A stretch of DNA of 43,822 bases from G021776435 sp046756245 (lineage in GTDB: Bacteria; Pseudomonadota; Alphaproteobacteria; Caulobacterales; Parvularculaceae), in contig JBHHVZ010000012.1 of assembly GCA_046756245.1 (NCBI GenBank), forward strand, positions 1 to 43,822, in the 5' to 3' direction. The notes beneath the pieces are model-generated. The model was not told the origin of the DNA. It saw nothing but the letters and a program-made list of their open reading frames with translations, and made no database searches. Within the stretch, counting starts at the first letter, position 1. Each line of letters starts with the position of its first letter. This document shows, one piece after another, positions 30,680 through 40,543 of this stretch. The position numbers and the translations under genes are program-made.

Positions 30680-32296
30680 ATGTATGACGCGGCGCTGACG
30701 GAGTCTTTCTTTCCGGCGCAATGCGACGATTCCATCGAACCGATGACCATCGGCGACATGCTGCGCGCTTCGGCGGCGGCGTTCGCGGACGCGCCGGCGT
30801 TGAAGGAGCTTACCTACGAAGGCGAAATCGGACGGACCTGGACCTACAGGGACCTTCTCGCAGACGCCGAACGGTTCGGTCGCGCGCTCGAACATCGTCA
30901 CGGAAAAGGCGCGCGCATCGCCGTATGGGCGAACAATTCTCCCGAATGGTTGCTGCTCGAGTTCGGCGCCGCGCTTTCGGGCGTCGTCCTTGTGACCGTC
31001 AACCCGTCTTATCAGGCCCGCGAACTCAAATACGCGCTGGAGCAGTCGCGGGCGGAGGCGCTTTATTATGTGGATTCATTCCGCGGCAATCCGATGGAAA
31101 AGATCGCCGCCGAAGCATGCGCTGATCTTCCGGCTATCCGCCACAGAATTCTGTTGACCGACCATGCGGCGCTTTTCGAAGGGGAAAACTGCGGCGTTTC
31201 GCCGGAAGTTCGACCCGAAGACGTGACGCAAATTCAGTACACGTCCGGCACGACCGGCTTTCCGAAAGGCGCGCTTCTGCATCATGAGGGACTCGTGCGC
31301 AACGCGCGCGATACGCTGACGCGCGGCGGCGTCAAGGCGGGCGACGTTTTCGTGCACAATATGCCGCTTTTTCACACCACGGGCTGCGCCATTCTCGCGC
31401 TCGGGTCCCTGTGCGTCGGCGCGACCATGCTTCTTGCGCCGATGTTCGATCCGGCGATGATCGCGCGCGTCATCGAACGCGACCGGATCGCCATGTATTT
31501 CGGCGTGCCGACCATGATCGTGGCGATGATCGACGAAGTCGTGAAATCCGGCCGCGACGTTTCCTCGATTCGAAGCGTCATCTCCGGCGGCGCCATGGTC
31601 GCGCCCGAACTCGTGCGCAAGTCGAAGAAGGTTCTCGGCGCCACTATTCAGATCATCTACGGCCAGACCGAAGCCTCGCCGGTGGTCAGCATGACCTGGC
31701 GTGACGATTCTCTCGAGGACCTTACGGAAACGATCGGCCAGCCGCTGCCGAATGCAGACGTCTCGATCCGCGATCCGCAGACCAATGCGGTTCTTCCGCT
31801 CGGCGTGCAGGGCGAGATCTGCACGCGGGGCTATCTCGTGATGGCCGGTTATAACGACAACGCGGAAGCGACGGAAAAGGCGATCGGCCCGGACGGCTGG
31901 CTTCACACCGGCGATCTCGGAACGATGGACGCGCGCGGGTATTTGAAAATCACCGGGCGCGTCAAGGAGATGATCATCCGCGGCGGCGAAAACCTGTTTC
32001 CGGCCGAAATCGAAAACGCCATGCTCGAGCATCCCGATCTGGCGGAGGTCGCCGTGGTCGGCGTGCCCGACGAAAAATGGGGCGAGCAGGTCGCCTGTTT
32101 CATGCGGGCCAAGGCCGACGAGCGTCCCGGCGCGGCTGCGTTGAAAGCATTCATCCGCGAACGCATTTCACCGCAAAAAACGCCCGTCTACTGGATATGG
32201 GTTGATGCGTGGCCGCTTACCGGCTCGGGCAAGATCCAGAAGTTCAAACTTGCGGAAAGATTCGCCGCCGGCGCCTATGAAGTGCTGACCGCATGA
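30680..32296 (+). CDS. Medium/long-chain acyl-CoA synthetase (AMP-binding)
   Basis: 538 residues of the ANL superfamily. The ATP-binding P-loop reads YTSGTTGFPKGA; GQTEASPV, GWLHTGDLG and the hinge-region GRVKEMIIRGGENLFP follow, and the catalytic C-terminal Lys is in GSGKIQKFK. It activates a carboxylic acid to acyl-AMP and then the CoA thioester. Chain length cannot be told from sequence alone. Last gene of the cluster. Its TGA is directly followed by the TCA complement of the rsmA stop. Confidence 0.92.
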   Translation: MYDAALTESFFPAQCDDSIEPMTIGDMLRASAAAFADAPALKELTYEGEIGRTWTYRDLLADAERFGRALEHRHGKGARIAVWANNSPEWLLLEFGAALSGVVLVTVNPSYQARELKYALEQSRAEALYYVDSFRGNPMEKIAAEACADLPAIRHRILLTDHAALFEGENCGVSPEVRPEDVTQIQYTSGTTGFPKGALLHHEGLVRNARDTLTRGGVKAGDVFVHNMPLFHTTGCAILALGSLCVGATMLLAPMFDPAMIARVIERDRIAMYFGVPTMIVAMIDEVVKSGRDVSSIRSVISGGAMVAPELVRKSKKVLGATIQIIYGQTEASPVVSMTWRDDSLEDLTETIGQPLPNADVSIRDPQTNAVLPLGVQGEICTRGYLVMAGYNDNAEATEKAIGPDGWLHTGDLGTMDARGYLKITGRVKEMIIRGGENLFPAEIENAMLEHPDLAEVAVVGVPDEKWGEQVACFMRAKADERPGAAALKAFIRERISPQKTPVYWIWVDAWPLTGSGKIQKFKLAERFAAGAYEVLTA

Positions 32297-33121
32297 TCAG
32301 GCCGCCGCCTCCGCCAGCCGGATATAGCCGTCGACGTCGACTTCTTCGGCGCGCATGGTCGACGTCAGTCCGGCCTCTGCAAGCAGCACTTCGAGATCAG
32401 CGCCGAAAACGGGCTTGAGCGAAGAGCGAAGCATTTTGCGCCGTTGGCCGAAAGCCGCTTGAGTAACGCGCTCCAGCGCCGAAAGGTTGGTCGTCGTCGC
32501 GGCCGGGGGCGCGAAGAGAATGACGGATGAATCCACCTTCGGCGGCGGCGTGAATGCGCGCGCCGGCAGATCGAATGCGCGTCGCGGCGCGCTCGCGGCT
32601 TGCGCGATCACCGACAGCCGGCCATAGGTTTTCGAACCCGGCGCGGCGAGAATCCGGTCGGCGACTTCCTTCTGGAACATCAGCGCCATTGACGACCAGA
32701 GGCTCGGGCCGGCGCGCAGCCATTTGACCAAAAGCTCGGTCGAAATATTGTAGGGCAGGTTGGAGATGATCTTTACCGGGCCGGCGGCGCCGATCTCTGC
32801 GCTTTCGTCGAGCTTCAGCGCGTCGCCTTCAAGGAGTCGCAGCTTGCCCGGAAACGCCGCGCCCAGCTCTTCAAGGGCTGCAAGACAGCGCCGGTCGCGC
32901 TCGACGGCGGTTACCTGCGCCCCGGCTTCCAGCAATGCGCGGGTGAGGCCGCCGGGTCCGGGACCGATTTCCAGTACCGGGTCGCCGGGACTGACGCCGG
33001 CTGCGCGCACGATCTTGCGGGTGAGGTTGAGATCGAGAAGGAAATGCTGGCCGAGGGATTTTCGGGCCGCGAGACCGTGCGCGGCGATGACTTCACGCAG
33101 CGGCGGCAGGACGCCGCTCAC
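32297..33121 (-). CDS. rsmA: 16S rRNA adenine(1518/1519)-N6 dimethyltransferase
   Basis: 274 residues. SLGQHFLLDLNLTRKI opens the family, VLEIGPGPGGLTRAL binds S-adenosylmethionine, and NLPYNIST is the catalytic NLPY motif. The C-terminal helical domain has TPPPKVDSSV and FGQRRKMLRSSL. It dimethylates two adenines at the 3' end of 16S rRNA in a late assembly step. The start overlaps pdxA by four bases (ATGA), so it is translationally coupled at the end of the lptD-surA-pdxA block. Confidence 0.97.
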   Translation of the reverse strand: MSGVLPPLREVIAAHGLAARKSLGQHFLLDLNLTRKIVRAAGVSPGDPVLEIGPGPGGLTRALLEAGAQVTAVERDRRCLAALEELGAAFPGKLRLLEGDALKLDESAEIGAAGPVKIISNLPYNISTELLVKWLRAGPSLWSSMALMFQKEVADRILAAPGSKTYGRLSVIAQAASAPRRAFDLPARAFTPPPKVDSSVILFAPPAATTTNLSALERVTQAAFGQRRKMLRSSLKPVFGADLEVLLAEAGLTSTMRAEEVDVDGYIRLAEAAA

Positions 33122-34146
33122 GCCCGCACCGCCCGGCGGCGTCGGGCGATGTCGGCGGCCAGTCGAATCGCAGCGATCATGCTGTCCGGCCGGGCAGCGC
33201 CCTTGCCGGCGATATCGAGTGCGGTTCCATGATCGGGCGACGTTCGGACGATCGGCAAGCCGAGCGTTACGTTGACGGTCTCGTAAAAGCCGAGCGTCTT
33301 TACCGGGATCAGCGCTTGGTCGTGATACATGCAGATCGCCGCGTCGTATGTCGCGCGCGCGTCCTCATGGAACAATGCGTCGGCCGGGAGCGGACCGCGC
33401 GCATTGATTCCTTCTGCATTGAGCGCATCGATCGCCGGCGCGATGATTGACTGCTCTTCTTCTCCCAGAACGCCGGATTCGCCGGCGTGCGGGTTGAGGC
33501 CGGCGAGGGCTAGGCGCGGATTGTCGATACCGAAGTCGCGCCGCAGCGCATCGGCGGCGATGCGGCAGACTTCAAGCAGCCGATTGGCGGTAAGCGCGGC
33601 GGGGACGGCGCTCAGGGGAATATGAATGGTCGCCGGAATAACGCGAAGCTCGGGCCCTGCGAGCATCATCACCGGGCCGCGGGGCCGTCCTGCGGGCATC
33701 GGCGCTGACGCCGTTAAGGCGGCGAGAAATTCCGTATGGCCGGGGAACGCAAAACCGGCCTCCGCCAGCGCCGCTTTTTGGATCGGATTGGTGACGACGG
33801 CCGCCGCCCTGTTATTGAGGACGAGATCGACGGCCCGTTCAATCGAGGACAGAACCGCCGCAGCGGTTTTCGGATCAGCGACGCCTGGCGCGCTTTTGAC
33901 TGACTCGCCGAGCGGCAGGACGGGCAGGGCGTCGGCGAAAGCGCCGCCGGCGTCCTCCGGCCTGTCGATAACGAAGACGGGCGCGCCGATCGCCGACAAG
34001 CGCTCTGGGTCATCGATGACGAAAAATACCGGACCGCGGCCGACGAGCGCGCGCCAGGCGTTGACGGTCAGCTCGCCTCCGATCCCCCCCGGTTCGCCCA
34101 TTGTAAGGACGAGAGGAGGCGGAGAAGCGTCATCCGCGGTTCCCAA
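33118..34146 (-). CDS. pdxA: 4-hydroxythreonine-4-phosphate dehydrogenase
   Basis: 342 residues. TMGEPGGIGGEL near the N-terminus is characteristic; metal-binding His residues occur in GHTEF, CMYHDQALIP and SPDHGTALD. It oxidises 4-phosphohydroxy-threonine in PLP synthesis. The start is TTG at 34146 with CGGAG 5-6 nt upstream. It sits 11 nt after surA and overlaps rsmA, an arrangement conserved across Proteobacteria. Confidence 0.96.
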   Translation of the reverse strand: MGTADDASPPPLVLTMGEPGGIGGELTVNAWRALVGRGPVFFVIDDPERLSAIGAPVFVIDRPEDAGGAFADALPVLPLGESVKSAPGVADPKTAAAVLSSIERAVDLVLNNRAAAVVTNPIQKAALAEAGFAFPGHTEFLAALTASAPMPAGRPRGPVMMLAGPELRVIPATIHIPLSAVPAALTANRLLEVCRIAADALRRDFGIDNPRLALAGLNPHAGESGVLGEEEQSIIAPAIDALNAEGINARGPLPADALFHEDARATYDAAICMYHDQALIPVKTLGFYETVNVTLGLPIVRTSPDHGTALDIAGKGAARPDSMIAAIRLAADIARRRRAVRA

Positions 34147-34157
34147 AACTGCTCCGG

Positions 34158-35495
34158 TCAGCCGTTCACCGACGCCGCCGCAGCAGCCGCTTGCGCCGCG
34201 TCGTCAAGGCGGATGTCGATCGTGGCTTCACGCTCGACATCGCGCAAATAGCGTTGTGCGATCAATGAGAGCTGGCGGCCGTAAAGTTTGTCTTCCAGCG
34301 CCGCGCGCGACGGCAGCCCAAGCCCGTCGTCCTTTTCACAGACATAGACGGCGTGCAGAGCGTCGTCGGCTTCTATAATCGGGCTCAATTCGCCTCGCTC
34401 CAAATCTTCAACCGCGCTGCGGAAGCGCGGATCTACGCCGTCTAGGGTCATATTCTCAACCAGCGCGACGCCGACGCCCTGGCCGAGATCCTGGCGCTGC
34501 GCGCCGCCGCCGCAAGCGTCGGCGGCGGGGAGTTTTTCAAGCGCCTGCCGGGCGGCGGTCTTGCCCATCGACGTCGGCGCGCCGGCGTAGGCGAACGTAT
34601 AGCTGGGCTCGCCGGCGACAACCGCTTCACGCTTGTCGCGCAGCACAAGGATCATGAAAGCGCCTTCCGACGGGATTGGATTGGTTACGGCGCGGATCGG
34701 CATGCCCTTCAAAGCGTTGTCGAGTTCCGGCGGCAGTTCGCCGGCGCGCACCCACCCCAATTCGCCTCCCGCTGCGGCGGTCGTGCAGGAAGAAAACTGC
34801 TGCGCCACGACGGCGAACGGAACGCCGCGCCGTATCTGTTCAATCAGCTGCAGCCCCGCCTGATAATAATCCTGCGCGCGTGAGGGTTCGTTCACCGCCA
34901 GACAGATCTCGGAAACGAGATATTGCTCTTTGGTGGCGTCTTCACGCATTCTCTCGAGCGTCGATTCAATTTCGTTGTCGTTTACGCGGACTTTGCGCCC
35001 GAAGCGGGCCTGAACAAGGCGCGGCCAAACAATACCCGCCTTGATCTGGCTTCGGAGCGTGTCGATCGATATTCGATTGGCGGCCAGGACTTTTTTAAGC
35101 AGGTCAACCGTTAAGCCGCTTTCGGCCGCCATCTGCTGCACCTGGGCGTTTATTTCGGACTCGTCGACCTCGAATTCCCATTCGGCCGCTTCCTGAAGCT
35201 TAAGTCTATCCTCGATGAGATTCCGCAGCACCTGCTGCTGGAATTGCGGCAACGCCTCCGGCGGAATCTGGCCCTGAGCCGAAAGCAGCTCCATGCGCAT
35301 GCGCTGGCGCACATCATAGGTCGTAATGACTGTATCATTGACGATTGCAGCAATCGCTTCGGCCGGCCCGGCCTCTTCAGCCGGCTGCGCGGACGCGGCG
35401 CCGGCGTCCTGCGGCGACTGTGCGCTGCTCACCGTCCATAGAAGAAAAACGGCGCAACTTGTTGAAATCGCAGTAGAAACTCTTTTTAACGTCAT
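34158..35495 (-). CDS. surA: Periplasmic chaperone/peptidyl-prolyl isomerase SurA
   Basis: 445 residues. Signal peptide of about 25 residues (VFLLWTVSSAQS). The SurA N-domain (AIAAIVNDTVITTYDVRQRM ... QQQVLRNLIEDRLKLQEA) is clear; one parvulin-like domain follows (EQYLVSEICLAV to GGELGWVRAGELPPELD), and the second parvulin region is degenerate, as in many alphaproteobacteria. It escorts outer-membrane beta-barrels such as LptD, its immediate upstream neighbour, through the periplasm. Confidence 0.93.
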   Translation of the reverse strand: MTLKRVSTAISTSCAVFLLWTVSSAQSPQDAGAASAQPAEEAGPAEAIAAIVNDTVITTYDVRQRMRMELLSAQGQIPPEALPQFQQQVLRNLIEDRLKLQEAAEWEFEVDESEINAQVQQMAAESGLTVDLLKKVLAANRISIDTLRSQIKAGIVWPRLVQARFGRKVRVNDNEIESTLERMREDATKEQYLVSEICLAVNEPSRAQDYYQAGLQLIEQIRRGVPFAVVAQQFSSCTTAAAGGELGWVRAGELPPELDNALKGMPIRAVTNPIPSEGAFMILVLRDKREAVVAGEPSYTFAYAGAPTSMGKTAARQALEKLPAADACGGGAQRQDLGQGVGVALVENMTLDGVDPRFRSAVEDLERGELSPIIEADDALHAVYVCEKDDGLGLPSRAALEDKLYGRQLSLIAQRYLRDVEREATIDIRLDDAAQAAAAAASVNG

Positions 35496-35605
35496 ACTGC
35501 CCCATCGGATCGACCCCGGGCCGCAAAGGTCTCAAGCGCGGGTCGCGTGCCCTGAACGTAATTTCATGGCGCAAAAATAGTCTAAAAGACCGGCGACGCA
35601 AGCAA

Positions 35606-37891
35606 TCAGTCGACCAGCGAGCGCAGCGTAAACCGGAGCAATATCGCATTGTTGGTCTTGAGACCGACGTCGCGGGTGCGGTCGCGGCGCAGGGTCACGC
35701 CAAACGAAGCGCACTCATCATGGTAGTCCAGACCAAAATCCTGCGTGATCGTGCGGTCGCCTATGAGATCGGCGCGCCATCCGAAACTCGACGACCACTG
35801 TTTTGAAAGCTTGAATCCGAACCGCGTATTGATCTCTTCGCGGCGGACAAGATCGGCGTTGGCGTTCTCTTCATTGAGGCGGACATAGCTGACATTGCCG
35901 TTGAGCCGCCAGAGCTTGAAGAAGCCTATCGACTCTGCGCGCTGAATGTCGCCCGTGTCCTCGTCGATGCGAAAGCGATTTTCAACGCCGACTAATTTTT
36001 TGTAATTCACATTGAGCGCGCCGACGATGTCTGAGCGTTTGTCGCCCAGTCCCGACGACGACTCAAATGCTTTGGTGCCCTGCAGCCTGTATTGCTGACC
36101 AACCGAGCCGCTGATTTCCAGACCGTTCGGCCAAATGGCGGATGCGGCGACGCCGGCGTTCATGCGCTGGCCGTCTTCGAACGCGTCGAACCCGGTCGAC
36201 TTGTTGTAATCAAACAGGCCGGCGTAATCGAACTCGATGCTTTGCGAGTCCTCGTTGAGAATGTCGTCGCGGTTTCGGTTTGCCGGACTGGCGACAAGCT
36301 GGACGCGCGGCTCCAAAAACAGCCTCGCGCCGGCCGCCTTGCGGGTGAGCGGGTAGGACCATTCGACGCCGGCGGACGGGGCCGCCCGGGTTTCGAAGCG
36401 GGTTCGGTCGCCGGGCGCGCCGGGCAGGATTTCGGTGCCCTCGTGCAAATCTTCGAAGAAATAGGCGTCGCCGCGGACTTCTGCGAACATGTTGAAACGG
36501 TGGCCGCCATGCGTGATGTGTTCGCGCTCCCAATAGGCGCTGGCCGTGAATCGCCTGGTGTCGACGCCGCTGGTGCGCTGCAGGGAGGCTATGTTGGCGT
36601 TCATGGTGACGCGGCCGCCCGCCACTTTGCGCGAGAAATCGTGTCGAAAGTCGATCAAGGGCAGCACATAGGGCGTTACTTCCGAGCGGTCGGTCGAACG
36701 CAGCCCCTGGAAGAGAAAACTGTCGATGCTCAACGCTGATCCGTTATGGGTCCAGGAAACATTGGCGTTGCTGCGCAGTCGGTTGGTTTTCGAGCGATCG
36801 AGCTCCTGTTTCAAATCGCCCCTGCGTTCCACGTCATAGCGGCGCAGATAGGTGTCGTCGGAAACCCGTTCGATATCGTAGCTGGCCCGCCAGCTCTCGC
36901 CGAAATCGCGATAGCCTCGTCCAAAATAATGCCATCGTACGCCGGGAGCGTTGACGTCTTGGTTGTCAGTGTCGTCGAAGTCAATGACGCCGCCTGAAAG
37001 CACGTGATAGCCGTTGCGGCCGCGCCTGCGCCATTCGCCCTGCCACAAGACGCCGTCCTCCGCCGTGTATTTGGGAAAGAACGTAGCGTCCTGATGGTTT
37101 GAAATTGCAAAGTAGTACGGGATCTCAGTGAAGAAACCGAGACGATTGGTTACGCCGACGCGCGGCGTGAGAAATCCCGACTGGCGCTCCACCGAGGGAT
37201 CCGGCGCCTGAATGAAGGGCGCGTAAAGGATCGGCACGCCCTTGATTTCGAAAAACGCATGCCGGAAACGGATGACCTTGCGTTCCTGGTCGCGCGTCAC
37301 CTTCAACGCCCTGATGCGCCAGGTCGGCGTTTTACCCCTTCCCTTGCTGTCGCAGACGTTGCATGCCGTATAGACGGCTTTGCTAAGCCGGGTCTTGGCG
37401 TTGCGCTCGCGAATGGCGGAGTCGGCGGCGAGGCGTGCATTGTCGGCGAGCAGGGCGGTGAAATTCTCTGCAATGCCGTCGCGCAAATCGCCTGTAAGCT
37501 CGACGCGCCCGGCGAACAGCGTCTCGAGGTTTTCATCGGTGATGGAAACGTCGCCTTCGGCGATGACGATATCCGTTTTGGGGTCGTAAACGAGCCGGTC
37601 GGCGCGAAGATACCGCTTGCCGAAATAGGCCCGCACGTCGCCTTCGGCGATAATCGGATCGTCGTCTGATTCGCGATAGACATTGTCGGCTTCGAATAAA
37701 ACCTGTTCGTTTTCTGCGTCGCCTACGCCGGCCGTTTCGGGCGGCGCCTGGCGCTCGTCGTCAGGCTCCGACAAGGGCGGCTCCTGGGCGCGCGCGAACG
37801 CTGCTCCAATCCAGACAGGAGCGGTTGTCAGCAAGAGATGCGCAATCAGGCGGCGGCGACGCAAGCCAAAATCCTCGGCAGATCGAATCAA
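35606..37891 (-). CDS. lptD: LPS-assembly protein LptD
   Basis: 761 residues. An N-terminal hydrophobic segment (LIAHLLLTTAPVWIGAAFARA) serves as signal peptide; the OstA-like jellyroll follows (EADNVYRESDDDPIIAEGDVRAYFGKR begins it), then the large C-terminal beta-barrel ending in alternating hydrophobic residues (ILLRFTLRSLVD). Cys residues in the ACNVC segment and in HDECASFG are candidates for the disulfides needed for plug opening. It inserts LPS into the outer leaflet. The start is TTG at 37891; no good ribosome binding site is seen, so the N-terminus is uncertain. Confidence 0.94.
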   Translation of the reverse strand: MIRSAEDFGLRRRRLIAHLLLTTAPVWIGAAFARAQEPPLSEPDDERQAPPETAGVGDAENEQVLFEADNVYRESDDDPIIAEGDVRAYFGKRYLRADRLVYDPKTDIVIAEGDVSITDENLETLFAGRVELTGDLRDGIAENFTALLADNARLAADSAIRERNAKTRLSKAVYTACNVCDSKGRGKTPTWRIRALKVTRDQERKVIRFRHAFFEIKGVPILYAPFIQAPDPSVERQSGFLTPRVGVTNRLGFFTEIPYYFAISNHQDATFFPKYTAEDGVLWQGEWRRRGRNGYHVLSGGVIDFDDTDNQDVNAPGVRWHYFGRGYRDFGESWRASYDIERVSDDTYLRRYDVERRGDLKQELDRSKTNRLRSNANVSWTHNGSALSIDSFLFQGLRSTDRSEVTPYVLPLIDFRHDFSRKVAGGRVTMNANIASLQRTSGVDTRRFTASAYWEREHITHGGHRFNMFAEVRGDAYFFEDLHEGTEILPGAPGDRTRFETRAAPSAGVEWSYPLTRKAAGARLFLEPRVQLVASPANRNRDDILNEDSQSIEFDYAGLFDYNKSTGFDAFEDGQRMNAGVAASAIWPNGLEISGSVGQQYRLQGTKAFESSSGLGDKRSDIVGALNVNYKKLVGVENRFRIDEDTGDIQRAESIGFFKLWRLNGNVSYVRLNEENANADLVRREEINTRFGFKLSKQWSSSFGWRADLIGDRTITQDFGLDYHDECASFGVTLRRDRTRDVGLKTNNAILLRFTLRSLVD

Positions 37892-38054
37892 CGGGGCGAA
37901 GATCTCAATGGTTAAACGAGCCCGGCGGCGTCGTCCACGTCCGCATTGATTCGGCTTGGAATTTTTCCCGGCGACGCTCAGAGCCCGACCGAAAATCGTC
38001 TCCCTGGATGCGTTGTTCGCCAGTCAAACGTTCACAGGCTCCATAACAGGCCGG

Positions 38055-38088
38055 CCCGGGCTCTGAATTTCAGGAAAGAGTGCCCGGG
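38055..38088. repeat. CCCGGG hairpin in the lptG-lptD gap
   Basis: CCCGGGCTCT (38055-38064) pairs with AGAG (38077-38080) and CCCGGG (38083-38088) with a 2-nt TG bulge. No U-tract follows on either strand. The rest of 37892-38163 holds no recognisable gene; it may contain an lptD promoter. Confidence 0.45.
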
Positions 38089-38163
38089 CAGACAGGGTCT
38101 TGCGCAAGCGATCGTCTGATTATTGTCCGGTCGCCTGCGTGGTTCGTATTTTCGTTCAGGCTC

Positions 38164-39258
38164 TCAGCCGTCCTCAAGGTGAAGCAGGCCAGTCACTGCA
38201 AACAGGGTCGCCGCCAAGGCCGGGGTCCACGCTGCGAGAGCGACCGGCGCGACGCCCGATTCCCCAAGCGCAGTGGAGATTTCGACTAATACGTAAAGAA
38301 GGAATCCGGCGCTGACCCCATAGGCGAAAAGTTTCAGGCCGCCGCCTGCGCGCGCGTGACGCAACGAAAAGGTCGCTGCGATCAACACCATCGCCAAGAG
38401 CTTCAGCGGCGTCGAGCAGAGATCGTGAAAACGAATATAGTACCGTTTTGTGGGCATTCCCGCCGCTTCGGCCAGCGGGATGAAGCGCGGCAATTGCCAG
38501 ATCGACATGGTTTCCGGCGGCGCTACCCGTTCGCGCATGTCGGCCGGCGTTAACGAAGTCGGAATTGCATAAACGGGACTGCGGCGTTCTTTCTGGTCGT
38601 CAATAGCTTTGAGCCTGGCCTCGCGAAGTTCGAGCGTATGTCCCGAGAGAACCGCCTTGGGCGAATCAATGCGTTCGACGAAAACGCTGTCTGCGTCGAA
38701 GCGCCAGACTGTGACGTCGGTCAAGGCCGACTCATCTTCATCAAACCCGCGCGCATTGATGATGAGCGCGTTGTCCGCCGTTCCCTGTCGAAGCCAGATG
38801 CCGTCGTCAAAGATCTGTACGAGTCCCGAGTTGAGACCGCGAACATCGTTCCTCATCTTTTCGGCTTGCGCCATAAGCCGCGTCGACAGTGGGTCGATCG
38901 CGGTAACCACAAGCGCGCCAAAGAAGGCTGCGATCAAAGCCGCAGGGCCGAGAAGGCGCCAAATTGAAAGCCCGGCCGAACGCATGACCGAAATTTCCGA
39001 GTGGCGATTCAATTGATTGAACGCCCACATCGCTCCGAACAGGAATACGAAAGGAAGCAGCGCCTGAGACAGCCCTGGCGTCCGCATGAAGGTGAGCATC
39101 AGCGCGAAACCGAAATCGCCGTTTGCGACCTTGCCGGCAAACCGCAGGTTTTCGATCAGGTCCGTAAGAACGACCAGCGCCGCCATAAGTATGAACAGTC
39201 CGCCGACGCCCGCCAGGGTCCGAAATGAGAGATAACGGAAAAGCGTGAACGGGGGCAT
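38164..39258 (-). CDS. lptG: LPS export permease LptG
   Basis: About 364 residues; start at 39258 (MPPFTLFRYLS), one base after the lptF stop. Two groups of three membrane helices flank a periplasmic beta-jellyroll domain, as in all LptG: FILMAALVVLTDLIE, LPFVFLFGAMWAF and the C-terminal FHDLCSTPLKLLAMVLIAATF. It is the inner-membrane partner of LptF and LptB2 that drives LPS into the periplasmic bridge ending at LptD. Confidence 0.94.
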   Translation of the reverse strand: MPPFTLFRYLSFRTLAGVGGLFILMAALVVLTDLIENLRFAGKVANGDFGFALMLTFMRTPGLSQALLPFVFLFGAMWAFNQLNRHSEISVMRSAGLSIWRLLGPAALIAAFFGALVVTAIDPLSTRLMAQAEKMRNDVRGLNSGLVQIFDDGIWLRQGTADNALIINARGFDEDESALTDVTVWRFDADSVFVERIDSPKAVLSGHTLELREARLKAIDDQKERRSPVYAIPTSLTPADMRERVAPPETMSIWQLPRFIPLAEAAGMPTKRYYIRFHDLCSTPLKLLAMVLIAATFSLRHARAGGGLKLFAYGVSAGFLLYVLVEISTALGESGVAPVALAAWTPALAATLFAVTGLLHLEDG

Positions 39259-39259
39259 G

Positions 39260-40390
39260 TCAGCTTTTTTCCCCGACCGGCGACGAAGCGGGCCGCGCCG
39301 GCGAAAAAATTCCGGAGGAGTCCGAAAGCAAGAATGCGAACACAATAATGGCGACTGACGGCGCGGCGTACAACATCCAGAAGGCGCCGGTCGTTGCGAC
39401 CAGTCCCTGAATCACGAAGCCTGCGACACGAAGCGCGACGACGAATCCGCTTGCAACCGCGATCCGCAGCAGATATCCGCGGCGATTGTAAGCGCCGCCA
39501 AGAAGGAAATAGAGCCCGATCAGCACGAATGCGAATGCGTAAAGCGGCGACGAAAGGCGATTATGCCCTTCGGCGACAAGCTTGCCGGCGTTCATCCGGT
39601 CCCATGGATTATCCATATCCGGATTAAACAGCTCCGATGGGTAGCGCTCAGTCAACTCCATCTGAAAATCCGCCGTTCGGTCGTTGAAGCTCGAGACGTT
39701 GATGGCTGTTTCTTCAAAGCGGATGAAATCAACCGCGTCGGCTTCAGCCGATACATGCTGCACGTTTCCGCGCGCCAGGTACAGGACGGGTCCGGCGTCG
39801 GTTTCGCGCAACAGCCCGCGTTCGGCCATATAGGTTTCCGGCTGATCGGGATTACGGTGGTCATTGATAAGCAGCCCGACAAACTGGCCGCCGGAGCGCA
39901 CTTCCTCAACATAGATCGTAAATCCGTCGAGCACTCTCGTGAACTCTCCGCTTCGCAATATGGCGCTGGCGAATTCGGCGCGGATTTCGGCGACCTTTTG
40001 CTTCATGATCCGATAGCTGCGCGGCATCAGGTCGACATTGATGTAAAATGTCGCTGCAGCTCCGAGCGCGGTAATGAAAAGAATAGGCGCGGCGACGCGT
40101 TTTCCGCTTACGCCGGAAGCGAACATAACGGCGATTTCGCTGTCCGAATGAAGCCGGTGGACGGCATAGACCGTCGCGCCAAAAAGGGCGAAGGGAATGA
40201 CGATTCCAAGCAGGCTTGGAATGATCAGTATGCTCAAATAAAGAAAGACCCCTAGTCCCTGACCATGCTCAATCAGAATCTCGACGCGCTGGAGGGCCTG
40301 GGTCAGCCATACGATCATTGTGCCGATCGCTATAATCAGCGCGAGCGGCGTTACGCATTGGCGCAGAATATAGCGGTCAAGACTGTTCAA
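39260..40390 (-). CDS. lptF: LPS export permease LptF
   Basis: 376 residues, same topology as LptG: N-terminal TM helices (LALIIAIGTMIVWLTQAL, LSILIIPSLLGIVIPFALFGA), the coupling region HSDSEIAVMFASG, a periplasmic domain, and C-terminal helices (LYAFAFVLIGLYFLLGG). MDNPWDRMNAG-type sequence precedes the last helices. The start is TTG at 40390 without a strong ribosome binding site. Divergent from pepA, the usual order in alphaproteobacteria. Confidence 0.94.
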   Translation of the reverse strand: MNSLDRYILRQCVTPLALIIAIGTMIVWLTQALQRVEILIEHGQGLGVFLYLSILIIPSLLGIVIPFALFGATVYAVHRLHSDSEIAVMFASGVSGKRVAAPILFITALGAAATFYINVDLMPRSYRIMKQKVAEIRAEFASAILRSGEFTRVLDGFTIYVEEVRSGGQFVGLLINDHRNPDQPETYMAERGLLRETDAGPVLYLARGNVQHVSAEADAVDFIRFEETAINVSSFNDRTADFQMELTERYPSELFNPDMDNPWDRMNAGKLVAEGHNRLSSPLYAFAFVLIGLYFLLGGAYNRRGYLLRIAVASGFVVALRVAGFVIQGLVATTGAFWMLYAAPSVAIIVFAFLLSDSSGIFSPARPASSPVGEKS

Positions 40391-40493
40391 ACGTGAATTT
40401 CCATATATGAAACAGCGTAAAGGCGCGGCTCGTAAACCGAATCCGGCCTACCACAGCCAAGGGCGCTCTGAAAGCGATTGCAACGCGACGCAG

Positions 40494-40522
40494 TTGCACG
40501 CGAAGGGTGTGCCGAGTTAAAA
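40494..40522 (+). promoter_or_regulatory. Candidate promoter for pepA
   Basis: TTGCAC (40494-40499) and TTAAAA (40517-40522) are separated by 17 bp. The predicted start near 40529 would leave a leader of only about 15 nt carrying the AAGGGAG ribosome binding site. The -10 box is weak. Confidence 0.35.
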
Positions 40523-40543
40523 CAAGAATAAGGGAGTTCCTTG

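Noticed and set aside
32294..32299. TGATCA where the stops of the ligase and rsmA abut
   Set aside because: A tidy coincidence of convergent genes; no evidence that it is more than compact packing.
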